From SMWC01 sp964466315 (lineage in GTDB: Bacteria; Pseudomonadota; Gammaproteobacteria; Steroidobacterales; Rariloculaceae): a stretch of DNA of 64,000 bases. The stretch lies in NCBI GenBank assembly GCA_964466315.1, contig CAYXNS010000004.1, forward strand, positions 1-64,000, in the 5' to 3' direction. The translations under genes were made by a program, and so were the position numbers. The notes below the pieces were generated by a model. It was not told the DNA's origin. It saw only the letters and a program-made list of their open reading frames with translations, and ran no database searches. Within the stretch, counting starts at the first letter, position 1. Each line of letters starts with the position of its first letter. Shown piece after piece: positions 45,159-53,364 of this stretch.

Positions 45159-45635
45159 GTGAACATTCGCTTGAGTCTTGCGAAACGCAAGGATGCTCCT
45201 GCGATCGCGCACATGGCGCGAACGCTCGTCGAGTATGGACTACCGTGGTCGTGGAACGAGCGGCGGATCGCGTTCTGCCTCGCCAATCCCGAATGTGTGG
45301 TCATCACCGCCCAGGACAGGCGTAGACTCGCGGGCTTTGCGATCATGGAGTTTCTGGACGATCGTGCGCATCTGAGCCTCCTGGCCGTACAGCCCGGCTA
45401 CCAGCGAATGGGGGTTGGGCGGGCAATGCTCGAGTGGCTCTACTCCTCTGCGCGTACCGCCGGTACCTTTCTCGTGCATCTCGAAGTACGCGCCGGAAAC
45501 GCACAGGCCCGGGCGTTCTACAGACACCTGGGATTTCATGAAGCCGGTGCGCGGCGCGGCTATTACGACGGTAGAGAAGATGCCGTGCGTATGGCCTGCG
45601 ATCTCGGCGTGAACGCCGCTTCGCCGGCGCTCTAA
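45159..45635 (+). CDS. GNAT-family N-acetyltransferase
   Basis: About 158 residues from a GTG at 45159 (the frame is open further upstream). The acetyl-CoA binding loop is LLAVQPGYQRMGVGRAML (Q-x-x-G-x-G near 82-87). The C-terminal NAQARAFYRHLGFHEAGAR near 120 is the standard motif B of the RimI-like group. It lies 6 bp before moaB and is probably cotranscribed with it. The acceptor is unknown. Confidence 0.8.
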   Translation: MNIRLSLAKRKDAPAIAHMARTLVEYGLPWSWNERRIAFCLANPECVVITAQDRRRLAGFAIMEFLDDRAHLSLLAVQPGYQRMGVGRAMLEWLYSSARTAGTFLVHLEVRAGNAQARAFYRHLGFHEAGARRGYYDGREDAVRMACDLGVNAASPAL

Positions 45636-45640
45636 ACGCG

Positions 45641-46165
45641 ATGGCAGACGAAGAAACCAGATCGTTCGTACCACTCGGTGCGGCTGTACTCACGGTGTCG
45701 GATACCCGAACGAAGGAGACCGATGCTTCCGGTGATCTGCTTGTCGAGCGCCTCACTGCGGCGGGACATGAGCTTCGTGACCGAGAGATCGTGAAAGATG
45801 ACGTTGCCGCGATTCGGGCTGCACTGTCCCGATGGATCGCCGTCGCCGACATCGAATTCATCATCTGTACCGGTGGAACGGGAATAACCGGGCGGGATGG
45901 AACGCCTGAAGCAGTCAGTGTCCTTCTGGATAAGGAGATCGACGGATTCGGAGAGATATTCCGGACGATATCCTTCGATGAGATCGGGACGTCGAGCCTC
46001 CAGTCGCGCTGTCTCGCGGGCGTCGCCAACGGAACCTATATCTTTTGTCTGCCGGGATCGCCGAACGCTTGCGCAACCGGGTGGGACAAGATCATTGTGT
46101 TGCAGCTCGATTACCGAACCCGTCCGTGCAATCTTGCGGAGCTCATGCCGCGACTCAAAGAGTGA
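45641..46165 (+). CDS. moaB: Molybdopterin adenylyltransferase-like protein MoaB
   Basis: A 174-residue MoaB/MogA-fold protein. AAVLTVSDTRTKETDASGDLL near 14, then FIICTGGTGITGRDGTPEAV near 75 with the MPT-binding Gly and Asp residues, and FCLPGSPNACATGWDKII near 140. It adenylylates molybdopterin before MoeA adds molybdate. The GNAT gene precedes it by 6 bp; the TPP riboswitch begins 45 bp after its stop. Confidence 0.92.
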   Translation: MADEETRSFVPLGAAVLTVSDTRTKETDASGDLLVERLTAAGHELRDREIVKDDVAAIRAALSRWIAVADIEFIICTGGTGITGRDGTPEAVSVLLDKEIDGFGEIFRTISFDEIGTSSLQSRCLAGVANGTYIFCLPGSPNACATGWDKIIVLQLDYRTRPCNLAELMPRLKE

Positions 46166-46209
46166 GCTTCTTTCCAGCTGAGTCATCGGCTACTATTCAG
46201 ACTCGATAG

Positions 46210-46305
46210 AACCGAGGGGTGGTCGGCGACGACCTGAGAGATTGGCATTACGTCAATCAACCCTTTGAACCTGATCCGGTTAGTACCGGCGAAGGGACAG
46301 GAGGC
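46210..46305 (+). ncRNA. TPP (THI-box) riboswitch
   Basis: All the conserved parts of the thiamine pyrophosphate aptamer are present in order: GGGGTG at 46216-46221, CTGAGA at 46234-46239, a short variable arm, then ACCCTTTGAACCTGATCCGG from 46260, GTTAGTACCGGCGAAGGGA to 46297. The core TGAACCTGATC.GG.TAGTACC.GCG.AGGGA is the best known signature of this class. It sits about 60 bp before the receptor start codon and should turn off the thiamine uptake operon when TPP is plentiful. Confidence 0.96.
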
Positions 46306-46336
46306 CGTTTTGGAAGCCCCCTTCGCGGCACGGCCC

Positions 46337-46361
46337 GGATCTTGTTCACACAGGAGATCCG
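46337..46361 (+). promoter_or_regulatory. Hairpin sequestering the Shine-Dalgarno of the receptor gene
   Basis: CGGATCT (46336-46342) pairs perfectly with AGATCCG (46355-46361). The 12-base loop and stem contain AGGAG at 46352-46356, the ribosome site of the receptor gene at 46364. It lies 31 bp after the riboswitch core and is not followed by a T-run, so the riboswitch probably acts on translation initiation. Whether the hairpin is the 'off' structure is inferred. Confidence 0.6.
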
Positions 46362-46363
46362 AA

Positions 46364-48526
46364 ATGAGAACTACCAGAGCTGTTCCTGAGAGTAGTGCTC
46401 GTATCCGGCGTGCTGGTGCGATTGCTCTCGCGGCCGCGAGTTCATTGTCGTCCTCGGTCCTGCTGGCTCAGGAGGAGGAGCCGAGCGTTCTGGAGGAGAT
46501 TGTCGTCACGGCGGGTTTTCGTGACGACAGGCTCATGACCACGCCGGCCAGCGTGACGGTGGTTGATGAAACCACAATTGAGGATCGCGGCGCGCGGCAT
46601 CTCGAGGCTGTGCTCAATACGTCGGCGAACATCAATTATTCCAGTGGTGGCTCAAGGGCGCGCTTCGTGCAAGTGCGCGGGGTCGGTGATCTCGAGCAAT
46701 TCGTCGATCCAAAGCATTTTCCCTCCGTCGGTATTACCGTGGACGATATCAATCTGGGCGGCACGGCCAACGCTGGGATGCTGTTCGACACGGCGCAGGT
46801 GGAAATCTTGCGTGGTCCTCAAGGAACACGTTTTGGAGGGAGCGCGTTGGCCGGGATGGTCAATATTCGCAGCAACCAGCCGACGGACGTGCCCGAAGGT
46901 TACATCGAGGCTGGCGCAGGTAGTTACGGAAGCTGGAATATCGGGGGTGTCGTCAGTGGTCCGCTGTCGGATTCCGTGATGGGCCGGTTGGCGATACAGC
47001 AGAACGAGAGCGAGGGATATATCGATAATATATTTCTCGGACGCGACGATACAAACGGGCACGACGAGACCTCCATTCGTGCGACCTTGAACTTCGACCC
47101 CTCCGATAATGCTGCGTACAGTCTTACTGCGTTTCATTTCGACGGAAAAAATGGCTACGACGCCTTCTCTCTCGATAACTCGCGGGACACGTTGTCCGAT
47201 CAGCCTGGTCGGGATAACCAGGAAAGTCTCGCGTTCGCCGGACGCGGCGAGTGGAAAGTCGGCGAGTCGTCGCTTCTGCAGGCCGTCGCGACGTGGTTGG
47301 AGAGCGATCTCGAGTACGGTTTCGATGAAGATTGGACATTCGAAGGTATCTGCGACGGAATGCTCTGCGATCCGGTTTTCGATTTTTTCTCGAATACCGA
47401 CAACTATTTCCGCGACCGTAACGAGATTTCATTGGATTTTCGGCTACTCGGCGATTCGTCGAATGCCGACCTTCAGTACGTCATCGGAATCTACGCCCAG
47501 CAAAGAGATGAGGACCTGCACCGCCTGTATTACGGTGATTTCTTCAGCTCTTACGAAACGGAGCGACAGGCTGTTTATGGGCAAGTCGAGTTCGCACTCA
47601 ATGAACGACTAGGACTGACAGCCGGTCTTCGCTATGAGAATTTCGCCGATGGCTATTCGGATAGTTTTGGGTTACAGACAAGCAGCGACGACAGCCTTCA
47701 GAGTGGCGAGTTGACGCTAACCTACCAGGCTACTGAGAGCACACTGACGTATGCGACGCTCGCGCGCGGCGACAAGGCCGGTGGCGTCAATACGGAAGCA
47801 AGTTCGAATCTGCCCTTAATGCAGCCCGTCTTCCAGGCGTTCATTCAGCCCAGGCTCCGAGTCGATACCGAGACGTTACTCAACCGGGAAGTCGGCGTTA
47901 AAGGCAGCTATCTGGATGACAGACTCGATTTGCGAGCAGCGTTGTTTCATATGGATAGAAGCAACGCGCAGCTCGAGTCGTGGATATGGGACGGCGTGAA
48001 TTTTTTGTGGATCGGCTTTCTGGATAACGTCGACGGTATCAATTGGGGCGCGGAGGTGGAGCTGGACTATCGGGCGTCCGATCGCGTCAGTTTCTTCGCT
48101 TCTCTTGGTTTGCTTGAGACTGAAATCGAGGAGATCACGACATTCGACCTGGATTTGGACGATTTCGTGACCCGGACTGACATCGATCAAACCAAATCGC
48201 CCTCGTGGCAGTACAACCTGGGCGCCAACCTGACGATCAGCGACAAGCTTAGCGCGCGATTCGAGTTCGAAGGGCGAGACGATAATCGATTTGGTTACTA
48301 TCATGACGCGAGTGTTGGCGGCTATCGTCTTGTAAACGCGAGTCTCCGCTACCGAACCGGTAATACGGAGTTCCTGCTCTGGGGCCGGAACTTGACCGAC
48401 AAGGACTATCCCGTTCATGGCTTGTACTTCGGTAATGATCCGCGCAAGGGATGGGTAAACGAGACCTACTACCAATACGGTGAGCCACGCGTATTCGGAG
48501 TTACGGCCAGATATTTTCTTGAGTGA
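46364..48526 (+). CDS. TonB-dependent outer-membrane receptor, probably for thiamine or a thiamine precursor
   Basis: A 720-residue receptor. A signal peptide ends near SSSVLLAQ; the TonB box and plug start are EEIVVTAGFRDDRLMTTPASV near 48. The plug continues with VRGVGDLEQFVDPKHFPSVG and VEILRGPQGTRFGGSALAGMVN near 148; the 22-strand barrel ends with an aromatic residue pattern (ARYFLE). I start at the ATG at 46364 with AGGAG 7 bases upstream; the longer frame begins inside the riboswitch. The riboswitch and the following YkoF, PnuT and kinase genes identify thiamine as the likely ligand. Confidence 0.92.
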   Translation: MRTTRAVPESSARIRRAGAIALAAASSLSSSVLLAQEEEPSVLEEIVVTAGFRDDRLMTTPASVTVVDETTIEDRGARHLEAVLNTSANINYSSGGSRARFVQVRGVGDLEQFVDPKHFPSVGITVDDINLGGTANAGMLFDTAQVEILRGPQGTRFGGSALAGMVNIRSNQPTDVPEGYIEAGAGSYGSWNIGGVVSGPLSDSVMGRLAIQQNESEGYIDNIFLGRDDTNGHDETSIRATLNFDPSDNAAYSLTAFHFDGKNGYDAFSLDNSRDTLSDQPGRDNQESLAFAGRGEWKVGESSLLQAVATWLESDLEYGFDEDWTFEGICDGMLCDPVFDFFSNTDNYFRDRNEISLDFRLLGDSSNADLQYVIGIYAQQRDEDLHRLYYGDFFSSYETERQAVYGQVEFALNERLGLTAGLRYENFADGYSDSFGLQTSSDDSLQSGELTLTYQATESTLTYATLARGDKAGGVNTEASSNLPLMQPVFQAFIQPRLRVDTETLLNREVGVKGSYLDDRLDLRAALFHMDRSNAQLESWIWDGVNFLWIGFLDNVDGINWGAEVELDYRASDRVSFFASLGLLETEIEEITTFDLDLDDFVTRTDIDQTKSPSWQYNLGANLTISDKLSARFEFEGRDDNRFGYYHDASVGGYRLVNASLRYRTGNTEFLLWGRNLTDKDYPVHGLYFGNDPRKGWVNETYYQYGEPRVFGVTARYFLE

Positions 48527-48536
48527 GGATAACGAT

Positions 48537-48815
48537 ATGCGAATCACAGCCGAGGTTAGTCTCTATCCCTTACAAGATCAGTATCTGGCGAGAATCGAGA
48601 ACTTCATTCATTCCATTGGTGATGCGTCGGGACTGGAGGTGACGGTCAATCAGATGAGCACTCAGCTCAGGGGCGAGTTCGAAGACGTGACGCGGGCCGT
48701 ACAGCAGGCGCTGGCGTCGTCGTTTCAGATTGGTGGTCCCCAGGTGCTAGTCGCGAAATTTCTAAACGCCGATCTGCCAATCTTGGAGGCGCCCGATCTC
48801 GACGCTCCTGGGTAA
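48537..48815 (+). CDS. YkoF/MTH1187-family thiamine-binding protein, single domain
   Basis: A 92-residue protein, AEVSLYPLQDQYLARIENFIHSI near residue 5, then GLEVTVNQMSTQLRGEFEDV near 30, matching the ferredoxin-like YkoF domain that binds thiamine or hydroxymethylpyrimidine. Bacillus YkoF has two such domains in one chain; here there is one, so a dimer would be needed. It has no signal peptide and is therefore cytoplasmic. It lies 11 bp after the receptor gene and 23 bp before pnuT. Confidence 0.82.
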   Translation: MRITAEVSLYPLQDQYLARIENFIHSIGDASGLEVTVNQMSTQLRGEFEDVTRAVQQALASSFQIGGPQVLVAKFLNADLPILEAPDLDAPG

Positions 48816-48837
48816 TCTTGCCGCAGCGGCCCGGGCG

Positions 48838-49410
48838 ATGCCCGCGGCCGAAGTCGTGGCCGTTTTGCTTGCCGTCGCCTATCTGTTATTGGCAATTCGC
48901 CAGAATATTCTGTGCTGGATCGCCGCATTCTGCAGTTCGTTGATTTACCTCTGGATCTTCTTCAATGCGCGGCTCTATATGGAGTCCGTCCTGCAGATTT
49001 TCTACGCGGCGATGGCTATCTATGGTTGGTATCAGTGGCGATACGGAGGCGCTGAACATCACGGCATTCGAATTATCACCTGGAGAATCGCTACTCATGC
49101 TGTCGTGATCGGAAGTATTCTTATATCGACCGCAATTTTCGGCTGGGCGTTGAGTGCGACTGAGGCTGCTTTTCCCTACTTGGATTCATTTACTACCGTG
49201 GCTGCGGTCGTAACGACCTATATGGTTGCGCGCAAAGTTCTCGAGAACTGGGGTTATTGGTTCGTGATCGATGGGCTCTCTGTCTATCTCTATATTTCTC
49301 GAGAGCTTTATTTAACGGCTGGCCTATTCGTTCTTTATCTCGTGTTGATCGTGATCGGATTCCGTTGCTGGTGGCGAGACTGGCGAGCCGACGCGGCGGT
49401 TACGGTGTAG
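48838..49410 (+). CDS. pnuT: PnuT-type thiamine transporter (PnuC family)
   Basis: A 190-residue membrane protein with about seven hydrophobic segments. The PnuC family motif IAAFCSSLIYLWIFFNARLY then ESVLQIFYAAMAIYGWYQWRYG near 30-70 contains the aromatic and Gln residues that line the substrate site. PnuT proteins facilitate diffusion of thiamine across the inner membrane and need a kinase to trap it; the next gene is such a kinase. Operon position under the TPP riboswitch supports PnuT over PnuC (nicotinamide riboside). Confidence 0.88.
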   Translation: MPAAEVVAVLLAVAYLLLAIRQNILCWIAAFCSSLIYLWIFFNARLYMESVLQIFYAAMAIYGWYQWRYGGAEHHGIRIITWRIATHAVVIGSILISTAIFGWALSATEAAFPYLDSFTTVAAVVTTYMVARKVLENWGYWFVIDGLSVYLYISRELYLTAGLFVLYLVLIVIGFRCWWRDWRADAAVTV

Positions 49411-49419
49411 GTATCCGTT

Positions 49420-50280
49420 GTGGTCGGCCTCTGTCACATTCATCTGGAGAGCTTATGTTGTTCGCTGGGCGTCTCTGTTGGCGACGTGGACGTCACCGAA
49501 CTCAGTGGCGGACTCTACGGGCGTAGTTTTCGGGTCTCGAGCGACCGAGGTGATTGGGTAGCGCGTCTGCCGCTCGGCGAGCGGGCACACGGCGGTCTCG
49601 ATCTGTCTGTCGAGCAGCGGCTGCTGGAGCATCTCGGCGAGTCTGGACTGGTTCCAGCTGTTGTACGGGGGCATTCGAGCGACGATATCCTGATAACCCA
49701 TTATCTTCCCGAAGCGAAGACCTGGTCTGCCGCCGATGCGCGCGAGGCCGACAACATTACTCGTCTGTCCGAGCGGCTTCGCGATCTGCATCGAATCGAG
49801 CACGAGCTGCTGCCGTTCTGCGCGACCGAGATCGCAGAGCGCTACCAGCAGCTGGCGGAACGAATACGGCGATTGAATGCCGAGCAACGGGAGTGGGGTC
49901 GGGAGTTCGTCGCTTTGGCACGCGAGTATGACGCCGGCAGTCATCCGGCTGTGGTCTGTCACAACGATCTCGTCGCAGCCAATATCCTCGACGATGGTCG
50001 GCTGTGGTTGATCGATTTCGAATACGCCGTACTCGCCGAGCCTATCCTGGACCTCGCGAGTCTGGTGGGCATGAATGACTTCAGTCCCGATCAGCAAAAG
50101 CACCTGGTCGATGCGTATTATCTGGGCGCAGCTCCACCCTTCGGCATGGCGAGATTCGCTGACGTTGTGCGGCTCGTGAGGTTCGTCAGCTATTTCTGGG
50201 TATTGGCGGATCGCCGCACCGATCTCGAGGATACGTCGGCCGATCGGTTTGTTGAGAATATCGCTGCGATGCTAAGGTAG
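49420..50280 (+). CDS. Thiamine kinase-like aminoglycoside/choline phosphotransferase
   Basis: A 286-residue kinase of the APH/choline kinase fold. The catalytic loop is VVCHNDLVAANIL near 187 (HxDxxxxN) and the metal Asp is in LWLIDFEYA near 204. It begins at GTG 9 bp after pnuT. In thiamine-regulated operons such kinases phosphorylate imported thiamine to thiamine monophosphate, trapping it inside the cell. Choline kinase activity is the alternative, but the riboswitch context argues against it. Confidence 0.83.
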   Translation: MVGLCHIHLESLCCSLGVSVGDVDVTELSGGLYGRSFRVSSDRGDWVARLPLGERAHGGLDLSVEQRLLEHLGESGLVPAVVRGHSSDDILITHYLPEAKTWSAADAREADNITRLSERLRDLHRIEHELLPFCATEIAERYQQLAERIRRLNAEQREWGREFVALAREYDAGSHPAVVCHNDLVAANILDDGRLWLIDFEYAVLAEPILDLASLVGMNDFSPDQQKHLVDAYYLGAAPPFGMARFADVVRLVRFVSYFWVLADRRTDLEDTSADRFVENIAAMLR

Positions 50281-50327
50281 CTCACGATATTTTCAGCAAG
50301 GATCGGCCTACCGGCCTGAGTCACCCC

Positions 50328-51209
50328 GTGATAAGAAATGTCGCTTTTCTCGGTCTGGGCGTAATGGGCTTCCCGATGGCCGGGTGGCTCAGCAAATCCG
50401 GCTGCAACGTGACCGTATTCAACCGCACGACCGAAAAAGCCGAACGTTGGTGTCGTGAGTACGAAGGGGAGCGTACGGCTACGGTGGCAGAAGCCGCCGC
50501 CGGTGCCGACGCTGTTTTTATGTGTCTCGGTGACGATCCCGATCTTCGCGAAGTCGTTCTTTCCCCCGATGGAGTTCTCGAAGCCATGCAGTCGGGCGCC
50601 ATACTCGTCGATCACACGACGGCGTCCGCGGGTCTCGCACGGGAGATCGCTGCCGCTGGACAGGCCCGCGGCGTGCAATGCCTCGACGCGCCGGTATCCG
50701 GAGGCCAAGCGGGCGCAGAGAAGGGGCAACTCACGGTCATGGTGGGCGGTGACGCCGATGCCTATGAACGCGCAGAGCCGCTGATCAAGGCGTTTGCGAA
50801 GATGATTCGACTGATAGGGCCTGTCGGGAGCGGGCAACTCACGAAGATGGTGAACCAGATCGCGATCGCGGGCGTCGTCCAGGGGTTCTCGGAAGCCCTG
50901 AATTTTGCGCTGCGAGCGGGGCTCGAGCCCGAGGCGGTTGTCGACGTGATCAGCAAGGGTGCGGCGCAATCCTGGCAGATGGACAATCGCTGGGAGACCA
51001 TGTCGAATGGGGAGTTCGAGTTCGGTTTCGCCGTGGAGTGGATGCGTAAAGACTTGCGCATATGCCTCGAGGAGGCTCGACACAACGGTGCCGAGTTGCC
51101 CCTAGCTGCGCTCGTCGATCAGTTCTACGCCGACGTCGTCGGCATGGGCGGCAGACGCTGGGATACCTCGAGCCTCGTCGCCCGCCTCAATCGCGTGACA
51201 GACGAATAA
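50328..51209 (+). CDS. 3-hydroxyisobutyrate dehydrogenase-family NAD(P) oxidoreductase
   Basis: A 293-residue beta-hydroxyacid dehydrogenase. The N-terminal nucleotide loop is FLGLGVMGFPMAGWL near 8, the substrate motif is DAPVSGGQAGAEKGQL near 122, and the catalytic Lys is in GSGQLTKMVNQIAIAG near 172. The family contains 3-hydroxyisobutyrate, tartronate-semialdehyde and 6-phosphogluconate-like dehydrogenases; the specific one is not assignable. GTG start. It lies 47 bp after the thiamine operon and 3 bp before tesB. Confidence 0.87.
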   Translation: MIRNVAFLGLGVMGFPMAGWLSKSGCNVTVFNRTTEKAERWCREYEGERTATVAEAAAGADAVFMCLGDDPDLREVVLSPDGVLEAMQSGAILVDHTTASAGLAREIAAAGQARGVQCLDAPVSGGQAGAEKGQLTVMVGGDADAYERAEPLIKAFAKMIRLIGPVGSGQLTKMVNQIAIAGVVQGFSEALNFALRAGLEPEAVVDVISKGAAQSWQMDNRWETMSNGEFEFGFAVEWMRKDLRICLEEARHNGAELPLAALVDQFYADVVGMGGRRWDTSSLVARLNRVTDE

Positions 51210-51212
51210 TCA

Positions 51213-52088
51213 ATGGAGCCGCTGCTCGCCGATCTGTTGAGTTTGCTCGAACTCGAGCAACTCGAAGACCGGATTTTCCGCGGCCTAAGCCGCGATATCG
51301 GTAGCCCGCGCGTGTTCGGCGGACAAGTGCTCGGCCAGGCGTTGACCGCAGCAAACTACACGGTCGACGGCCGTGAGGCGCACTCGCTACACGCTTATTT
51401 TCTCCGCGCCGGTGATGTCAACTCGTCTATCGTCTATGACGTCGATCTTGCGCGGGATGGCCGCAGCTTCAGTAATCGTCGCGTCGTCGCGATTCAACAT
51501 GGGCGGCCGATCTTCAACATGACGGCGTCCTTCCAGATTCCGGAAGCAGGTTTCGAGCATCAAGCGACGATTCCCAACGTGCCGGGTCCGGACGAGTTGC
51601 AGGATCTCAGCAACACGCCGGATGACATACTCGAGAAGGTTCCGGAGAAGATGCGGCGCTACCTGACCCGGAGGCGCCCGTTCGAGATCCGGCCCGTGGA
51701 ACCTCTGAGTCTCCTCTCGCTGGAGCCGCAAGAACCCGTACAGCATGTATGGATGCGGACCGTCGACCACCTGCCCGATGAGCCCGATCTGCATCGAAAT
51801 CTGTTGGCGTATCTCTCGGATTTTCAGTTGATAGGCACGGTGACGTTACCGCATGGCATTTATTTTGAGGAGGGTAGGGTGCAGATGGCGAGCCTGGATC
51901 ACGCGATGTGGTTTCATCGTCCATTTCGTGCCGACGACTGGCTGCTCTATTCGATGGAAAGTCCTAATGCCGCTTCGGCGCGCGGCTTTGCGCTCGGACG
52001 CTTCTTCAACACGGACGGTGCGCTCGTCGCCTCCACGGCGCAGGAGGGCCTCGTTCGGATCTGGCCGCGCGCTCATCGAGCCGGGTAA
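51213..52088 (+). CDS. tesB: Acyl-CoA thioesterase II
   Basis: A 291-residue double-hotdog thioesterase. GSPRVFGGQVLGQALTAA near 32 and HAYFLRAGD near 64 with RDGRSFSNRRVVAIQHG near 80; the C-terminal half ends in LVRIW. It cleaves medium- and long-chain acyl-CoA. It ends at a strong bidirectional terminator. Confidence 0.93.
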   Translation: MEPLLADLLSLLELEQLEDRIFRGLSRDIGSPRVFGGQVLGQALTAANYTVDGREAHSLHAYFLRAGDVNSSIVYDVDLARDGRSFSNRRVVAIQHGRPIFNMTASFQIPEAGFEHQATIPNVPGPDELQDLSNTPDDILEKVPEKMRRYLTRRRPFEIRPVEPLSLLSLEPQEPVQHVWMRTVDHLPDEPDLHRNLLAYLSDFQLIGTVTLPHGIYFEEGRVQMASLDHAMWFHRPFRADDWLLYSMESPNAASARGFALGRFFNTDGALVASTAQEGLVRIWPRAHRAG

Positions 52089-52089
52089 G

Positions 52090-52112
52090 AAAAAGGGACC
52101 TGGTCCCTTTTT
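52090..52112. terminator. Bidirectional intrinsic terminator between tesB and the gamma-carbonic anhydrase gene
   Basis: AAAAAGGGACC and GGTCCCTTTTT form a perfect inverted repeat around a single T. The stem holds at least 9-10 base pairs and the T-run on each strand provides the release signal. It starts 2 bases after the tesB stop and touches the stop of the convergent hexapeptide protein gene. Confidence 0.9.
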
Positions 52113-52634
52113 TCAGCGCGCCTTGAGTTCTTGGCGGTAGAGTCTGCCGCGTTCGACGTAGTGTGCCGCGATCCAGTCGATGTGTTCGAGTTCTTCGTCA
52201 GTGACCTCGCGGATGCGCCTTGCAGGCGAACCGATGATGCATGAACGGTCGGGAAACTCATTGCGCTCGGTGATCAGGGCCTGCGCACCGACGATACAAC
52301 GCGCACCGATGACGGCATCACTGAGGATTGTCGCACCCATGCCTATCAGCGTGCCCGAACCGATGGTACAGCCGTGCACCGTAGCTGAGTGTCCAACACA
52401 AACATCGTCACCGAGCGTGGTTGGCGCACCAGCGTCGACGTGAAACACAGAGCCATCTTGAATATTGGTCCGGTGTCCGATCGTGATGCTGTCATTATCG
52501 CCTCTGAGTACGACATTGAACCAGACGCTCACATCGCGTCCCAGGCTGACTCGACCGATGACGGCAGAATTAGGCGCCACGAAATATTCATCTCCTACCG
52601 TCTGCACGAGATCCTCACCCAAGTCATAAATCAT
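52113..52634 (-). CDS. Gamma-class carbonic anhydrase-like hexapeptide-repeat protein
   Basis: A 173-residue left-handed beta-helix protein. Hexapeptide turns run from SAVIGRVSLGRDVSVWFNVVLRGD through SAVI-type repeats to GARCIVGAQALIT. The zinc His residues are visible in VFHVD near 72, and in VGHSATVHG near 86-93. The YrdA/PaaY/CaiE group shares these. The final helix packs against the helix of a trimer partner. Its ATG overlaps the stop of the decayed SulP transporter gene (ATGA), so it was probably translationally coupled to it. Confidence 0.88.
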   Translation of the reverse strand: MIYDLGEDLVQTVGDEYFVAPNSAVIGRVSLGRDVSVWFNVVLRGDNDSITIGHRTNIQDGSVFHVDAGAPTTLGDDVCVGHSATVHGCTIGSGTLIGMGATILSDAVIGARCIVGAQALITERNEFPDRSCIIGSPARRIREVTDEELEHIDWIAAHYVERGRLYRQELKAR

Positions 52635-53364
52635 GTTCCTTCGGCCTCTGGCTCATTCATTAACGTGGCCGCGTAGTGTAGTGCATTCAGGCGCCGTCGA
52701 AATCTTAGGCAACTCTTGATCAGCGATTGCGTCCCGGAGCGAATGAATGTACGCACGACCGGATGGTGCAGGCCGACCAGGATAATGAGCTGGTCATTTT
52801 CCTTGGCTCTGCGAATAATGGATTCGAGCGCCATCGTGGCGCTGTCGTCGATATGCTGACGGACGGCTGTCCGAGCAACGGGTTGAACTGCATGACGATG
52901 ATGATGCAGCCGACGCCGGAGCTGAATCCCGAAATCACCGGATACGGAATCAGGCTGATGTACTTGCCGAGACGTAGTGCCCCGAAAGTCATCTGGATCA
53001 CGCCAACAAGCATGACGACACCGACCGCGGCGGCTGGTTGTTCTGCAAACTGAAGGAACACGCTTGCCATGACGATAGTGATCGGTCCCGCCAGCCCTGC
53101 GATCTGCGTCGGCGTGCCACCGAACAACGCGGCGAATATTCCCGTACAGATAGCGCAGTACAGGCCGGCCACGGGCCCTGCACCGGAGACCACGCCGAAC
53201 GCGAGTCCCAGAGGCAGCGCGACGGCTGCGGCGCGCAGGCCGCCACGAAGGTCATCGCGCCAGTGGCACGTGTCGAGTGGATTCAGAACGGGTAGCTGGA
53301 CGAGCGCTTTCACAACCGTGGCAATCGTGTGCTGGTCGGTTCCGGGCAGTCGAAGATCATCCAT
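52631..53364 (-). pseudogene. SulP-family anion transporter with a large internal deletion
   Basis: The first 190 codons from 53364 are a SulP N-terminus: WRDDLRGGLRAAAVALPLGL, CTGIFAALFGGTPTQIAGLAGP and PYPVISGFSSGVGCIIIV, ending in NPLLGQPSV. At about 52853 the sequence jumps, in another frame, to the middle of a STAS domain: ALESIIRRAKENDQLIILVGL then FIRSG. The final 60 codons end at 52631 on the ATG of the carbonic anhydrase gene. Some 250-300 residues, including most transmembrane helices, are missing and the frame is not preserved. The start overlaps the gpmA stop by 8 bp. Confidence 0.82.
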
